Assembly (NCBI GenBank): GCA_019894765.1
Contig: JAGXNT010000041.1
Span: forward strand, 55,537 to 119,536
Direction: 5' to 3'
Length of the DNA stretch: 64,000 bases
Source of the DNA: Candidatus Heimdallarchaeota archaeon
Lineage (GTDB): Archaea > Asgardarchaeota > Heimdallarchaeia > JABLTI01
Part shown: positions 8,305 through 17,135 of the stretch, piece after piece
Layout: every line of letters starts with the position of its first letter
Position numbering within the stretch: position 1 is the first letter of the stretch
Made by a program: the position numbers and the translations under genes
Notes under the pieces: model-generated
The model's input: the letters and a program-made list of their open reading frames with translations, nothing else
Told to the model about the DNA's origin: nothing
Databases searched by the model: none

Positions 8305-9552
8305 TTATCTTTCAGACATTTTCGTAACCAGTATACCAATAATAAAGATGACAATTCCAAAGGCAAAGCTAATCCCAATATTAATCCATGCTAAATTGGT
8401 GTTATTTGTTATCAGAGAAGCACGTAGCGCATCAACAATATAGGTTAATGGTAGCATTTTAGATATTACATTTATTACAGGTATATGGGCCACTTCGAAA
8501 AATGCTCCACTAAGAAACATCATTGGAAATGAAAGAAAATTGCCAGCGGCTGTTGCTGCACCTGCAGTCTTGGTTAATCTAGCACCAATCATCCCTAAAC
8601 CTGTGAAATTTAAAACTGCAGCCAATGTAATAGGGAGAATCTTCCAATCTAAAATATCAATAATCCACATGTAGTCCTTATCACTAATTTTGAAAGCAAG
8701 CCAACCAATCAATAAAATGACAATAATCGAAATTACTCCTTGAATGAAAATCCAGCTTGCTTCACCTGAAACAACATCTCTTTTCTTCATAGGTGAAGAA
8801 GATAATTTTCTGAAGAAACCTTTCCTATCAAAATATGAGTAACGATTTATTGTACCAATTATTCCATTATTCATTATTGCTATCCCAATTACTCCTGGAA
8901 TTAAGAATTCAAAGTATTCAATTTGCTCTTCTAAATAGATATCAGTAGTTTCCATGCCAATTTTAGTATCATTATAACCTGCAATACCTAAATTGAAACT
9001 ATATACAACACTACTAAGAATCTCATAAGCAATTCCTGCTTGCTGAGAGTTTTCATCAAGTATAATTGTAAAATTGATTGGAGGATTGAACAATAATTCC
9101 TGAGTAAAATTACTCGGTATAACCACTGCAATGTATCCATCAACTTCTTCCAGATACTGAGCAGCATTAATCGAGTTATTATTCTCGTCTTTAAGTGGAA
9201 TGTGGTGAACCTCGAAAAGCAGATTACTATCATTTCTCTTTATCTCTTGAATAATATTTGTGAAATAATCTGTTAAATTAAGATGTTCAGTTGGAGAAAT
9301 TTGAAATCCATCATCAGTTCCACTTTGTAGATAAAGATTGTAGGATGCACCTAAAGCACCCTCATCGCTAAAAATTGCCCCAAATAGCAGGATTAGAATT
9401 ATAGGATAAGCAACAGTAAAGAATATCGTTAAAGGTGATCTGCTAAAATCTTTTAGAGCAGCTGAAATATATGCCCCAATACGAATAAAGGATAAACGTA
9501 TCTCAAGAGCAACAGAATTCTGTTTTCTTTGTTTTTTCTTTCCTTCTTCCAT
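8305..9552 (-). CDS. ABC-2 type transporter permease
   Basis: 415 residues with the ABC-2 permease plan. There is one N-terminal membrane helix (about residues 42-62, SPLTIFFTVAYPIILILLFG), a large extracytoplasmic domain (about 65-215) and five C-terminal helices starting near FLIPGVIGIAIMNNGIIGT. It pairs with the next permease and the ATPase upstream in the same operon. The family exports drugs, lipids or small peptides; the cargo cannot be told. A strong AGGAGG site lies before the ATG. Last gene of the operon, followed by a hairpin terminator. Confidence 0.9.
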   Translation of the reverse strand: MEEGKKKQRKQNSVALEIRLSFIRIGAYISAALKDFSRSPLTIFFTVAYPIILILLFGAIFSDEGALGASYNLYLQSGTDDGFQISPTEHLNLTDYFTNIIQEIKRNDSNLLFEVHHIPLKDENNNSINAAQYLEEVDGYIAVVIPSNFTQELLFNPPINFTIILDENSQQAGIAYEILSSVVYSFNLGIAGYNDTKIGMETTDIYLEEQIEYFEFLIPGVIGIAIMNNGIIGTINRYSYFDRKGFFRKLSSSPMKKRDVVSGEASWIFIQGVISIIVILLIGWLAFKISDKDYMWIIDILDWKILPITLAAVLNFTGLGMIGARLTKTAGAATAAGNFLSFPMMFLSGAFFEVAHIPVINVISKMLPLTYIVDALRASLITNNTNLAWINIGISFAFGIVIFIIGILVTKMSER

Positions 9553-9564
9553 GTGCTTTCCTCC

Positions 9565-10770
9565 TTATTCTTTCCTCCAAACTGTTATGATAGAACCAAC
9601 TGTAAAGAAAACAATCCCCATCGCAATTGTTATTCCAAAAGGCAACCAAACATTACTGAAAGTTGACTCAAGCATTGTTGATCTCATAGCTTCGCTAATA
9701 TAGTATAATGGAAAAGCTTGAGCAATTATCTGCATAAAATTTGGTAAAGATTCTAATGGGAATATCGCACCTGCGAGAAACATCTGGGGAAAAACATAGG
9801 ACATAGTTGCAGCCATAGCCGCTTCTGGTCGTTTTACAAACCGAGCTAAAATTAAAGCTATGCCACCAAAAGTCATCGAACCAAAGATTAGAATTGGGAT
9901 CATCAAAGGATGAATTGTTTTTATATTAAAGTCAAAGGCAATCCAACCTGTTAGTATAGTCAGAATAGCTACAATTATTCCCATAATTGCTTGCCATAGT
10001 AAATGTCCTGTAGCCCATTCCCATTTCTTGATCGGTGATGCTGCTAATTTGAAGGTGTACCCGGATAATCTTTCAGAAGTAGCTATACTAACCAGACCCA
10101 TCATTCCAGATGTTGAAATTGTAACCATAATGATGCCTGGGACATAAAAATCAATGTAATTCAAACCCTCTCTTCCAGGAGTTGTTGTTATCTCTATACC
10201 TAACATTGTTGGTATACCAAATTCCTGCAAATTCATTTCTTGCAGAACATTTCCAATAATACTTTGCACTTCAAAAGAACTCACATGTGAAGGATCATAA
10301 TAGTATTCAATGTTAGCTGAAGGTGCTGTTGCATTAACTTTTGATTCATTAACAGCAGCAGACCAACCAGATGGTATTATGAATAAATACGGAATATCAC
10401 TTGCTTTCATCCAGTCAGCAGGGAGCGTTGTATTAGCTACATCAGCTTCAACTAGTCTAAGATTAAGTGCAGCACTTAATGTGTCATTATTTAAACCAAG
10501 ATTTTCAAGTAAAACATCAGCGGGATTGTGAGAGTACACTTGATCTCCAATTTGATAGACATCATCGTTCAAATAATACAAAGTGTACAAACTATCATCT
10601 GTACCAGAACTAAAGATGTAACCGAATAATAGAATCATGACGATTGGATAAATGAAAGTAAAGAAGAGCGCAGGACCTGATCTCGTCCAATCCATTGCAG
10701 TAGTTGAAAGAATACCCCAAATTCGACGAGTGCTCAGAACGATTTTTTTCCCAAAGGTTTCTTCACTCAT
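9565..10770 (-). CDS. ABC-2 type transporter permease
   Basis: 401 residues with the same topology as the downstream permease: a helix at about residues 31-51 (ALFFTFIYPIVMILLFGYIF), an external domain of about 150 residues, and a five-helix C-terminal bundle beginning at DFYVPGIIMVTISTSGMMG. The shared FFTxxYPIxxILLFG motif shows that the two permeases arose by duplication and probably form a heterodimer. An AAGGAGAGGGAG ribosome-binding region precedes the ATG. It lies 12 nt from each neighbour, in the order ATPase, permease, permease. Confidence 0.9.
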   Translation of the reverse strand: MSEETFGKKIVLSTRRIWGILSTTAMDWTRSGPALFFTFIYPIVMILLFGYIFSSGTDDSLYTLYYLNDDVYQIGDQVYSHNPADVLLENLGLNNDTLSAALNLRLVEADVANTTLPADWMKASDIPYLFIIPSGWSAAVNESKVNATAPSANIEYYYDPSHVSSFEVQSIIGNVLQEMNLQEFGIPTMLGIEITTTPGREGLNYIDFYVPGIIMVTISTSGMMGLVSIATSERLSGYTFKLAASPIKKWEWATGHLLWQAIMGIIVAILTILTGWIAFDFNIKTIHPLMIPILIFGSMTFGGIALILARFVKRPEAAMAATMSYVFPQMFLAGAIFPLESLPNFMQIIAQAFPLYYISEAMRSTMLESTFSNVWLPFGITIAMGIVFFTVGSIITVWRKE

Positions 10771-10782
10771 TTCTCCCTCTCC

Positions 10783-11736
10783 TTAACTATCCTCGCTTGG
10801 TTTAGCCTCTACTACAAGAGTCTCACCGGTGAGACTAAGAAATACATCTTCCAAAGTGGGGCGTTGAGTAACAATATCAGTATAACTCACCTTGTTTTCA
10901 TCAAGAAGATCAACAACCTTAGACAAAACACCTTTCTTAGCAGAAATAACGATATCTCCATCTTCATTCTCTAAAGGACCATATGTAAACAATAATTCAT
11001 GGATTTTGTCTCGAGTCTCTTGATCATTGCATCGGACAACTATTTTGTTTTCTCCCCCATGTTTATCTATTAACTGAGTTGGAGTTCCAATGTCCATAAT
11101 CTTACCTTTGTGGATGATTGCTACAGTATCTGCTAAAACATGAGCTTCTTCCATATAGTGGGTTGTAAGAAAGATTGTTTTACCTTGTTCCTTTAAACTC
11201 TCAATAACTTCCCAAGTTTCACGTCTAGCTCGAGGGTCAAGTCCTGTGGTTGGTTCATCAAGAAAGACCAAAACTGGATCATTAACTAGTGAAATCGCAA
11301 TACCCAATCTCCTTTTTAATCCTCCAGACAAATTTTTGTATCTTGTTTTTGTTTTTTCTTCTAATTTAACAAGAGCGATTAACTCATCAATTGGCAAATG
11401 TTTCGGATACATGCGGCTCCAGAATTTCAGATTTTCTTTCACTGTGAGATTATCATGAGTACTGAATTCCTGTGGTAAAGTTCCAATGACTTTTTTTATA
11501 CTCTCTAAATCCTTACGATTATCAATATCTTTGCCCAGAACAAATGCTTTTCCACTTGTTTTTTTCCTTATCCCCTCAAGGATTTCAACAGTTGTAGTTT
11601 TCCCAGCACCATTTGGTCCGAGGAACGCAAAAATCTCTCCTGTTTTGATTTTAAATGAAACATCATTTACAGCAATCAAGTCATCATATTTCTTAACCAA
11701 ATTCTCAATAACAATTGCAAATTCTACATCAGACAT
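10783..11736 (-). CDS. ABC transporter ATP-binding protein
   Basis: Complete nucleotide-binding domain: Walker A GPNGAGKTT, Q-loop in TLPQEF, signature LSGGLKRRLG, Walker B VLVFLDEP with D-loop TTGLDP, and H-loop TTHYMEEA. The C-terminal 80 residues (NKIVVRCNDQETRDKIHELL and after) are the accessory domain typical of drug/antibiotic-type ABC-2 exporters (DrrA/CcmA-like). I start at ATG 11736, which has GGGTG about 10 nt upstream; a TTG at 11763 would add nine residues but has no ribosome-binding site. First gene of the exporter operon, divergent from the methyltransferase gene. Confidence 0.93.
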   Translation of the reverse strand: MSDVEFAIVIENLVKKYDDLIAVNDVSFKIKTGEIFAFLGPNGAGKTTTVEILEGIRKKTSGKAFVLGKDIDNRKDLESIKKVIGTLPQEFSTHDNLTVKENLKFWSRMYPKHLPIDELIALVKLEEKTKTRYKNLSGGLKRRLGIAISLVNDPVLVFLDEPTTGLDPRARRETWEVIESLKEQGKTIFLTTHYMEEAHVLADTVAIIHKGKIMDIGTPTQLIDKHGGENKIVVRCNDQETRDKIHELLFTYGPLENEDGDIVISAKKGVLSKVVDLLDENKVSYTDIVTQRPTLEDVFLSLTGETLVVEAKPSEDS

Positions 11737-11798
11737 CTCTGTTTCAGCACCCAACAAACTCAAACATCAAAATATCATCTATGATACAATTGTTAATT

Positions 11799-11807
11799 AG
11801 TTATTTA
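11799..11807 (-). promoter_or_regulatory. TATA box of the ABC operon
   Basis: Minus-strand TTTAAATAA about 65 nt before the ATG. This gives a start of transcription near 11775 and a leader of about 40 nt. Confidence 0.45.
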
Positions 11808-11957
11808 AAGGTAATATTTTTCTTGATTTTTTCTCTTCAGCATCTTCCTTCAAATATTGACATCAACCTAATATAATAATCGTACTTAAATTTATAATAC
11901 AGATTTGTATATAGTTTTTTTATTTCTGTATCTATTAATTATCTATGAGGTTTCAAG

Positions 11958-12740
11958 ATGGAAGCAATTCCTCAAAATCTATTAAAATCTGGAGCAGTTG
12001 AAATTACTAAAATAATGAAAAGCATTTCAGGTGGTAATGTTTTAGATGTTGCTTCTGGTGATGGCGATTTTATTCTAATGTTAATTGATGCACTAAAAGA
12101 CTATGAATCTTTTACTGGGATTGATTCTAACAAAGAAGAAATAGCAAAAGCTAAGAAAAATCTTGCTGGAAAATGTGTCAAGATTCATCTAATGAATGCT
12201 GAAAAATTAAAGTTTAATAATAATACCTTCGATTTTGTTAGTATAGCAAATTCCCTTCATCATTTAGAAAACATGAATGAGGTTTTAGCTGAAATGAAAC
12301 GGGTTTTGAAACCTGGTGGTTATCTCATTATTCAAGAAATGTTTTGTGATGGAAATCAAACTGAAGCTCAAAAAACTGATATTAACTTAAATACCTTAGG
12401 AGCTGAAATTGATAATATACTGGGTATTTATCACCAAAAAACTTTCACTAAAAAAACAATTTTGGGGATAATTGAGGAATTAAATTTACAAGAATTCAAA
12501 GTATATGAATCATCACGATATGTTAAATGCCTTTTCTGTTCAAATAATCAACAATGTGAAGATCCATTAAATGAAGATCTAATTAATTTTGCAATAAAAG
12601 AACTTGAAAAAGATATTTACAAAATAAATGAATCTTCTGAGTATGAAAGGTTAATGGAAAGGAAAGAAATTATTAAACAAAATATATTGAAATATGGATC
12701 TGCTCCAGCATCTATTTTATTCTGTATTGGATGTAAATAA
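11958..12740 (+). CDS. Class I SAM-dependent methyltransferase (UbiE-like)
   Basis: 260 residues. Motif I is VLDVASGDGDFILML (about residues 30-44), motif II FTGIDSNKEE, and the post-motif region is VSIANSLHHLENMNEVLAEM followed by KRVLKPGGYLIIQE, so the SAM-binding Rossmann fold is complete. The C-terminal half is unusual. It has clustered cysteines (CLFC, a further C six residues on, and CIGC as almost the last residues) that could bind a metal or Fe-S centre. The substrate is unknown. GAGGT lies 6 nt before the ATG, and a TTTATAAT box lies about 65 nt upstream. Monocistronic between divergent and convergent neighbours. Confidence 0.85.
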   Translation: MEAIPQNLLKSGAVEITKIMKSISGGNVLDVASGDGDFILMLIDALKDYESFTGIDSNKEEIAKAKKNLAGKCVKIHLMNAEKLKFNNNTFDFVSIANSLHHLENMNEVLAEMKRVLKPGGYLIIQEMFCDGNQTEAQKTDINLNTLGAEIDNILGIYHQKTFTKKTILGIIEELNLQEFKVYESSRYVKCLFCSNNQQCEDPLNEDLINFAIKELEKDIYKINESSEYERLMERKEIIKQNILKYGSAPASILFCIGCK

Positions 12741-12815
12741 TTAAAATTCTAATCCTATTTATCATCTTTTTTCGATTTCTTAACCTCTGACTAATCACTT
12801 TCTTCTTCTAACTTC

Positions 12816-14597
12816 TTATTGATTTTCTTCTCTTTCAGGTTCGTCTTCCAGTTTCTTCTTAATCTTCTCTTTGATGATTTCATCTCTTAGTTCTTGTCTT
12901 TTAACTCGGTGTTCTTTTCTTAATTCCTTCCCAGTCTCGAGATGATCTATTATTGCTTGCCTATGTTCCTCATCCAAATCTTGATAATCACCTAAAATAA
13001 CATCAGATTTTAATCTTCTACGTAGTCTCTTTAGCTTTCTTATCTCACGTTTTATCTCACGACGTTCCCGATTCTGCTCTTTTCTTAAATCAATTAATGC
13101 CTTTTCTTGTCGAAGACCTACGCCAAAAAGAAGCATGGGTAAGAATAGTAATGGGTATTCCTTCTCCTCGAATCTTTTCAAAACATATTCATCAGTATCT
13201 TTGATTTCTTGTAATTGCCTTGTTCGAATAACCTTTACAATCGATAAAAGAATTAATGCAATTATAAAGCAGACAGTGACATAAATGAAAAGCACTCGTA
13301 TACCCGGTACATTCCAACCTTTTCTATTGAAATATAATTGAAACAAATCAAAAATACCTCCAGCTAAAAATGGACTTACTATAGCAGCTAGATGATGAAA
13401 AGCATAATAATAACTTGTAAATGTGGCAGTTTTATTTCTTGGAGCAAAATTCCAAACAACAACAATTGAATTAATTGAGAGTGTTAACCAACTAAAAGCT
13501 AACAGAACAACTAATCCCATGTAAACTAATGTTAGAGGGCCAAAACCAGATCCAGAATGAGTGCTAAAAGTAAGAATATCTGCTAAAGCAGTTAAATTAG
13601 TCATACTAATAATTGTTATTGGAATAACTGCAACAATAAACCCTGAGAGCCCCAGCAAACAAGCATTTAAAGCTCCTATTCTTCTTCCAACTAAACCCGC
13701 AGGCAATGCCATTATAACGGAAAAACCTACAAAAGCTGCGAGAATGTAACCACCCGTAGCACCCTCTATTACAATATCACAAACTTTGTCTACTTGACCA
13801 TAACTCCCCGGATTCAGAACATATTGAATAAATGGTGAAATAAACGTCTCCACAACATTGTATCCAGCCGTATGAAAGAACATTGAGAAAAGTAAGACAA
13901 TGAGTCCTTTGTTTTTCTCTTTGAATAATGTCTTGAAAGATGAGAAAATACCGAGTCTTTCTTCTCGCTCTTCTATTTCGACATCTTTCTTCTCTTTAAT
14001 ATTGAAATAAAGAATTGCTAAACAAACCAACATTAAAATAGATAATAACCAAAAGGCAAGACTAGTTCTTCCTGCTTTTATGAGAGTTGAGACTATAACT
14101 AAACCTGAAATACTCCCGATACTGCCAATAACATTGAGAACACCTGACCCTTGACTACGATACTCTCGAGGTAGCGTATCAGGCATTAAACTCATAACTG
14201 GAGATTTGTAAAATGCCATACTGATATTGAATCCAGTGACAGCTATAAGCAAGACCCATAGTGTTGACCAAAATGAACCAATAAAGCCGAAGAAAAACGC
14301 TGCAAGAGGAATTCCAATAATAACATATGGCATTCTTCGTCCTAATTTCTTTACCCATGTTCGATCTGATCTTGCACCAATATACGGTTGAATAAGGACA
14401 GCAGCAATATTATCTAAAATCATTACAACGCCAACTAATGTGTTAATGACTCCCGAATTTTCCCCCAATAATACACAAAAATTTGTAGTAAGAAATAGCG
14501 GTACAAATGCATTGTAAACTGACCACGTAAGGTTGTTTGTCATATAGCCAATGCTAATCAAAGTAGCTTTGCCATAAGGAAACCTTTGCTGGTTCAT
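12816..14597 (-). CDS. MFS/GPH-type transporter with long charged C-terminal tail
   Basis: 593 residues with about 12 hydrophobic helices. The N-terminal half has the GPH/SUT-like layout (YMTNNLTWSVYNAFVPLFL, IQPYIGARSDRTW, LGRRMPYVIIGIP), i.e. the conserved loop between helices 2 and 3 of cation-coupled sugar carriers. The C-terminal 110 residues are cytosolic and highly charged (Arg/Lys/Glu), likely coiled coil, and extend beyond the normal family length of about 450-500. The substrate is probably a sugar or other small organic solute driven by H+ or Na+; this is a family-level inference. The next gene upstream (14639-15232), in the same direction, encodes an exported protein and may be cotranscribed. 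Confidence 0.82.
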   Translation of the reverse strand: MNQQRFPYGKATLISIGYMTNNLTWSVYNAFVPLFLTTNFCVLLGENSGVINTLVGVVMILDNIAAVLIQPYIGARSDRTWVKKLGRRMPYVIIGIPLAAFFFGFIGSFWSTLWVLLIAVTGFNISMAFYKSPVMSLMPDTLPREYRSQGSGVLNVIGSIGSISGLVIVSTLIKAGRTSLAFWLLSILMLVCLAILYFNIKEKKDVEIEEREERLGIFSSFKTLFKEKNKGLIVLLFSMFFHTAGYNVVETFISPFIQYVLNPGSYGQVDKVCDIVIEGATGGYILAAFVGFSVIMALPAGLVGRRIGALNACLLGLSGFIVAVIPITIISMTNLTALADILTFSTHSGSGFGPLTLVYMGLVVLLAFSWLTLSINSIVVVWNFAPRNKTATFTSYYYAFHHLAAIVSPFLAGGIFDLFQLYFNRKGWNVPGIRVLFIYVTVCFIIALILLSIVKVIRTRQLQEIKDTDEYVLKRFEEKEYPLLFLPMLLFGVGLRQEKALIDLRKEQNRERREIKREIRKLKRLRRRLKSDVILGDYQDLDEEHRQAIIDHLETGKELRKEHRVKRQELRDEIIKEKIKKKLEDEPEREENQ

Positions 14598-14638
14598 AAC
14601 AGAATGATGTAATTTTCCATATAAATAATTCTTGCCCT

Positions 14639-15232
14639 TTAAACCGTGAAATAGAAGAAAAGAAAGGTCTCTTCAGGTAACCAATTGTAATAATCCCTTG
14701 TTTCCAGTAGTGTTATTGTAGAACTTTCATCTTGCCAAAATTCGAAATGAGCAAAATCTAAAGCACTTCCCCAGCTTCTCGTTGATCCCACAATATATCG
14801 AAATAACCCTTGTGTAGCATTTTCTTCATCAATTTCAAAATCGCGATAATAGCTAACTATTATATCCAATTTCTCATTCTTCTCGATTTGAACATTAAAC
14901 CTAATTGCATCAAACGGATCTGGTTCAGGATTAACGTAAGAATAAGTCCAAGTATAGTCAATAGGTACATCATTTATTGAGAGATTAATATCCCAAGGTT
15001 TTAGTGCGAAAGGTAAAGAAATCCAATAATTTGTAATCTCTTCATAATTCTTAATCGCATATCTAGCATAGAATTGGGCTATAGTTTCATTAACTGTTAT
15101 TATAACATCTTCATCAGTAAAGGCTAACCCTTGCCCTTTTCCAAGTTCGAAAATAATTAAGCTTTGGAGAGTAATTGTCAGTGAAAGAATTAGAATACTA
15201 ATCAGTGAAAGCGTTAGAACTTCTCTCTTCAT
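14639..15232 (-). CDS. Hypothetical exported protein with N-terminal membrane anchor
   Basis: 197 residues. Residues about 6-31 (VLTLSLISILILSLTITLQ) form a signal or membrane anchor. The rest is acidic, aromatic-rich and predicted beta-strand, with sequences such as YEEITNYWISLPFALKPWD and DPFDAIRFNVQIEKNEKLD. It ends in a short hydrophobic run (FLFFYFTV) that could insert in the membrane. No family recognised. It lies 41 nt upstream of the MFS gene on the same strand, so it may be an extracytoplasmic partner of that carrier. Real coding potential is supported by length, composition and clean placement. Confidence 0.7.
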   Translation of the reverse strand: MKREVLTLSLISILILSLTITLQSLIIFELGKGQGLAFTDEDVIITVNETIAQFYARYAIKNYEEITNYWISLPFALKPWDINLSINDVPIDYTWTYSYVNPEPDPFDAIRFNVQIEKNEKLDIIVSYYRDFEIDEENATQGLFRYIVGSTRSWGSALDFAHFEFWQDESSTITLLETRDYYNWLPEETFLFFYFTV

Positions 15233-15340
15233 TTGTCAACCCAGATTGTTAATTTTATCAAATAAACGGTAATTCCTTCATAAATATTAAAAATATCCAA
15301 GTACTGAGTATTATAAGTAGAAATAGAAGTATCTGTAGGG

Positions 15341-15841
15341 ATGAAAATGAAAGAAATTATTTACAAACCAATTGGAGTAATTAGGACACCCTTTAAGGAT
15401 CCAGAAGGAATGCCTATTCAAGCTAAATTCTCTGACGCTGAAGGGTCAGTTGTTTTACCACTCAAATATATGAATGGGCTCAAAGGAATAGTGGATTTCT
15501 CACACTTAATTCTCATATATCATTTCCACAAAGCCAAAGAAGCTGAACTTCTTGTAAAACCATTTCTTAGTGACGAGATAATGGGATTATTCGCTGTCCG
15601 TGCTCCGAATAGACCAAATCCAATTGGCATATCAGTTGTAGAATTATTAGATATTGTCTCCTTCAAGAATGAAGTAAAATTGGAGGTGAAAGGAGTAGAT
15701 ATGTTGGATGAAACTCCTTTGCTAGATATCAAACCATATTTCCGTCAATTCGATAGTTTTGAAAAAGCTAAAAGTGGTTGGTATGAAGGAAGAGATATTG
15801 AAAAAACTGAGTCTGACGGTAGATTTACTAAAGAGGACTAA
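15341..15841 (+). CDS. trmO: TrmO/TsaA-type tRNA methyltransferase
   Basis: 166 residues, the family length for the core domain. Diagnostic segments are YKPIGVIRTPFKDPEGMPIQ at the start, FSHLILIYHFHKA in the middle and AVRAPNRPNPIGISVVELL, the TsaA signature. Characterised bacterial TrmO uses SAM to methylate t6A37 in tRNA. Archaeal members are assumed to act on tRNA too. Two in-frame ATGs (15341 and 15347) are possible. The stop overlaps that of the convergent hydrolase gene by 4 nt (CTAA). Confidence 0.9.
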   Translation: MKMKEIIYKPIGVIRTPFKDPEGMPIQAKFSDAEGSVVLPLKYMNGLKGIVDFSHLILIYHFHKAKEAELLVKPFLSDEIMGLFAVRAPNRPNPIGISVVELLDIVSFKNEVKLEVKGVDMLDETPLLDIKPYFRQFDSFEKAKSGWYEGRDIEKTESDGRFTKED

Positions 15842-16734
15842 GATTTTTCCTTCTTAATTTCTTTTATTTTTTCCTTGATTCTTTTAATGCTTTCAGGTTT
15901 TATTAGCTCATATTTCTTGCCAAGATCAATGACTTGTTGATAATATTTTATCGAATCCTCGTATTCTTCTTTCTTCAATCGCTCACCTGCTAATGTTGAC
16001 AAGTTATGCAAATGAATGTGATAATATGGTTTGCCAAATTTCTTCAAATCAATTGGTCCTGCAAGCTCAGGAAAATGCTTGAGATACTCGAGATTTTGTT
16101 GTAACAATTTCTTATCTGCTATTGGTCCATGACCAGGTATGAGTTTTTCAAATTCGAGCATGTTGTATAATTCAAGGGTTTCAACATATTCGGTCACACC
16201 ATCAAGATCCGAACGTATATACGGAATTGGATCTTCAACATTATCTCCTACAAAGAGGATGTTGCTTTCTAAATCGAAACAAGAACTAGAATCTTCTGTA
16301 TGTCCAGGTGAATGAAAAATATCTACTTTTTCATCAATAAAAGACAATGCATTATAAAAAACAGTGTTGGGAGGTGTAATAGTGATCTCTCCTCTTTGGA
16401 ATTTCTTGTACTCTTCGAGACCTTTCTCTCCCTCATCTATTATTTTATCTCGAGTTAAATGATGAGCATAAATCCTTGCATTCGGAAAAGCACAATTACC
16501 CCAGTGGTGATCCCAGTCATAATGGGAATTGAAAATAACAATTGTTTTATCAGAATATTTCTTGAGATACACTTTCACACCTTTCATGGAGCCTGGTCCT
16601 AGAAAAGTATCACAAATAAAAACATGCTTTTCACCAATAATCACATAGACATTTGTTGGAGAATCATATTCCTCTGTTGATAGGTCATCAAAAGTAAACA
16701 CAACTCCTCTTTTTCCAACTTCAGTAATTTTCAT
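15838..16734 (-). CDS. Metallo-beta-lactamase-fold hydrolase
   Basis: The zinc motif is NSHYDWDHHWG (HxxxDH; the first His of the canonical HxHxDH is present, with Tyr-Asp between). It is followed by SPGHTEDSSS, FVGDNVED and PGHGPIAD, which supply the remaining ligands. About 298 residues from the ATG at 16734, which I prefer because an upstream TTG (16767) lacks a ribosome-binding site. The C-terminal 60 residues are a charged helical pair (YYQQVIDLGKKYEL...) resembling one TPR. The substrate is unknown; glyoxalase II, lactonase and RNase members share this core. The 3' end overlaps trmO by 4 nt. Confidence 0.85.
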   Translation of the reverse strand: MKITEVGKRGVVFTFDDLSTEEYDSPTNVYVIIGEKHVFICDTFLGPGSMKGVKVYLKKYSDKTIVIFNSHYDWDHHWGNCAFPNARIYAHHLTRDKIIDEGEKGLEEYKKFQRGEITITPPNTVFYNALSFIDEKVDIFHSPGHTEDSSSCFDLESNILFVGDNVEDPIPYIRSDLDGVTEYVETLELYNMLEFEKLIPGHGPIADKKLLQQNLEYLKHFPELAGPIDLKKFGKPYYHIHLHNLSTLAGERLKKEEYEDSIKYYQQVIDLGKKYELIKPESIKRIKEKIKEIKKEKS

Positions 16735-16767
16735 AACAAGACCCAATAAACTGTGCATTCTTGACAA

Positions 16768-17135
16768 TAAATGTCTTCTTCTACACTTGAAATTTATTGG
16801 CTAAATGCGTAGGAATGAATTATTATACATTAGTAAAGCTTTAAATATCTTCGAGAGAATATTTAGTTAGAGGTCTTACTTGTTAGGACTTACCCTCCAC
16901 AAGTAACCTCGCCTAATTAATTCATTACCAACGATTTAATTCCGCTAAAAAATATCATTTCGGATTTAATACCGATCCTTTCTATAATAGCAAGCAATAC
17001 TGGTGGCGTAAAGCGTACGTCAGAAATGGCCTGACACAGGTTGCATGCACAGAATATTGCGGAAGAAACAGGAACCAAAGTGAGATAGTGCTGAGATTCA
17101 GAATGAATCAATAAAGCATAGGAGAAAAATAAAAA
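16768..17135. other. Non-coding gap containing a structured hairpin
   Basis: No convincing gene. A minus-strand ORF (16917-17111) has no ribosome-binding site and no recognisable domain. At 16871-16909 the sequence folds as AGG-(TC)-TTACTTGT paired with ACAAGTAACCT, an 11-bp stem with a 2-nt bulge and a 15-nt loop. This is stronger than expected by chance in such AT-rich DNA. It could be a small RNA or a leader element for the SDR gene. A GGAG at 17121-17124 is the ribosome-binding site of that gene. Confidence 0.4.

Noticed and set aside
16917..17111. Minus-strand ORF of 64 residues with a CxxC-like pair
   Set aside because: No ribosome-binding site, no recognisable domain, and it lies in a gap that also holds a structured element; coding is not supported.
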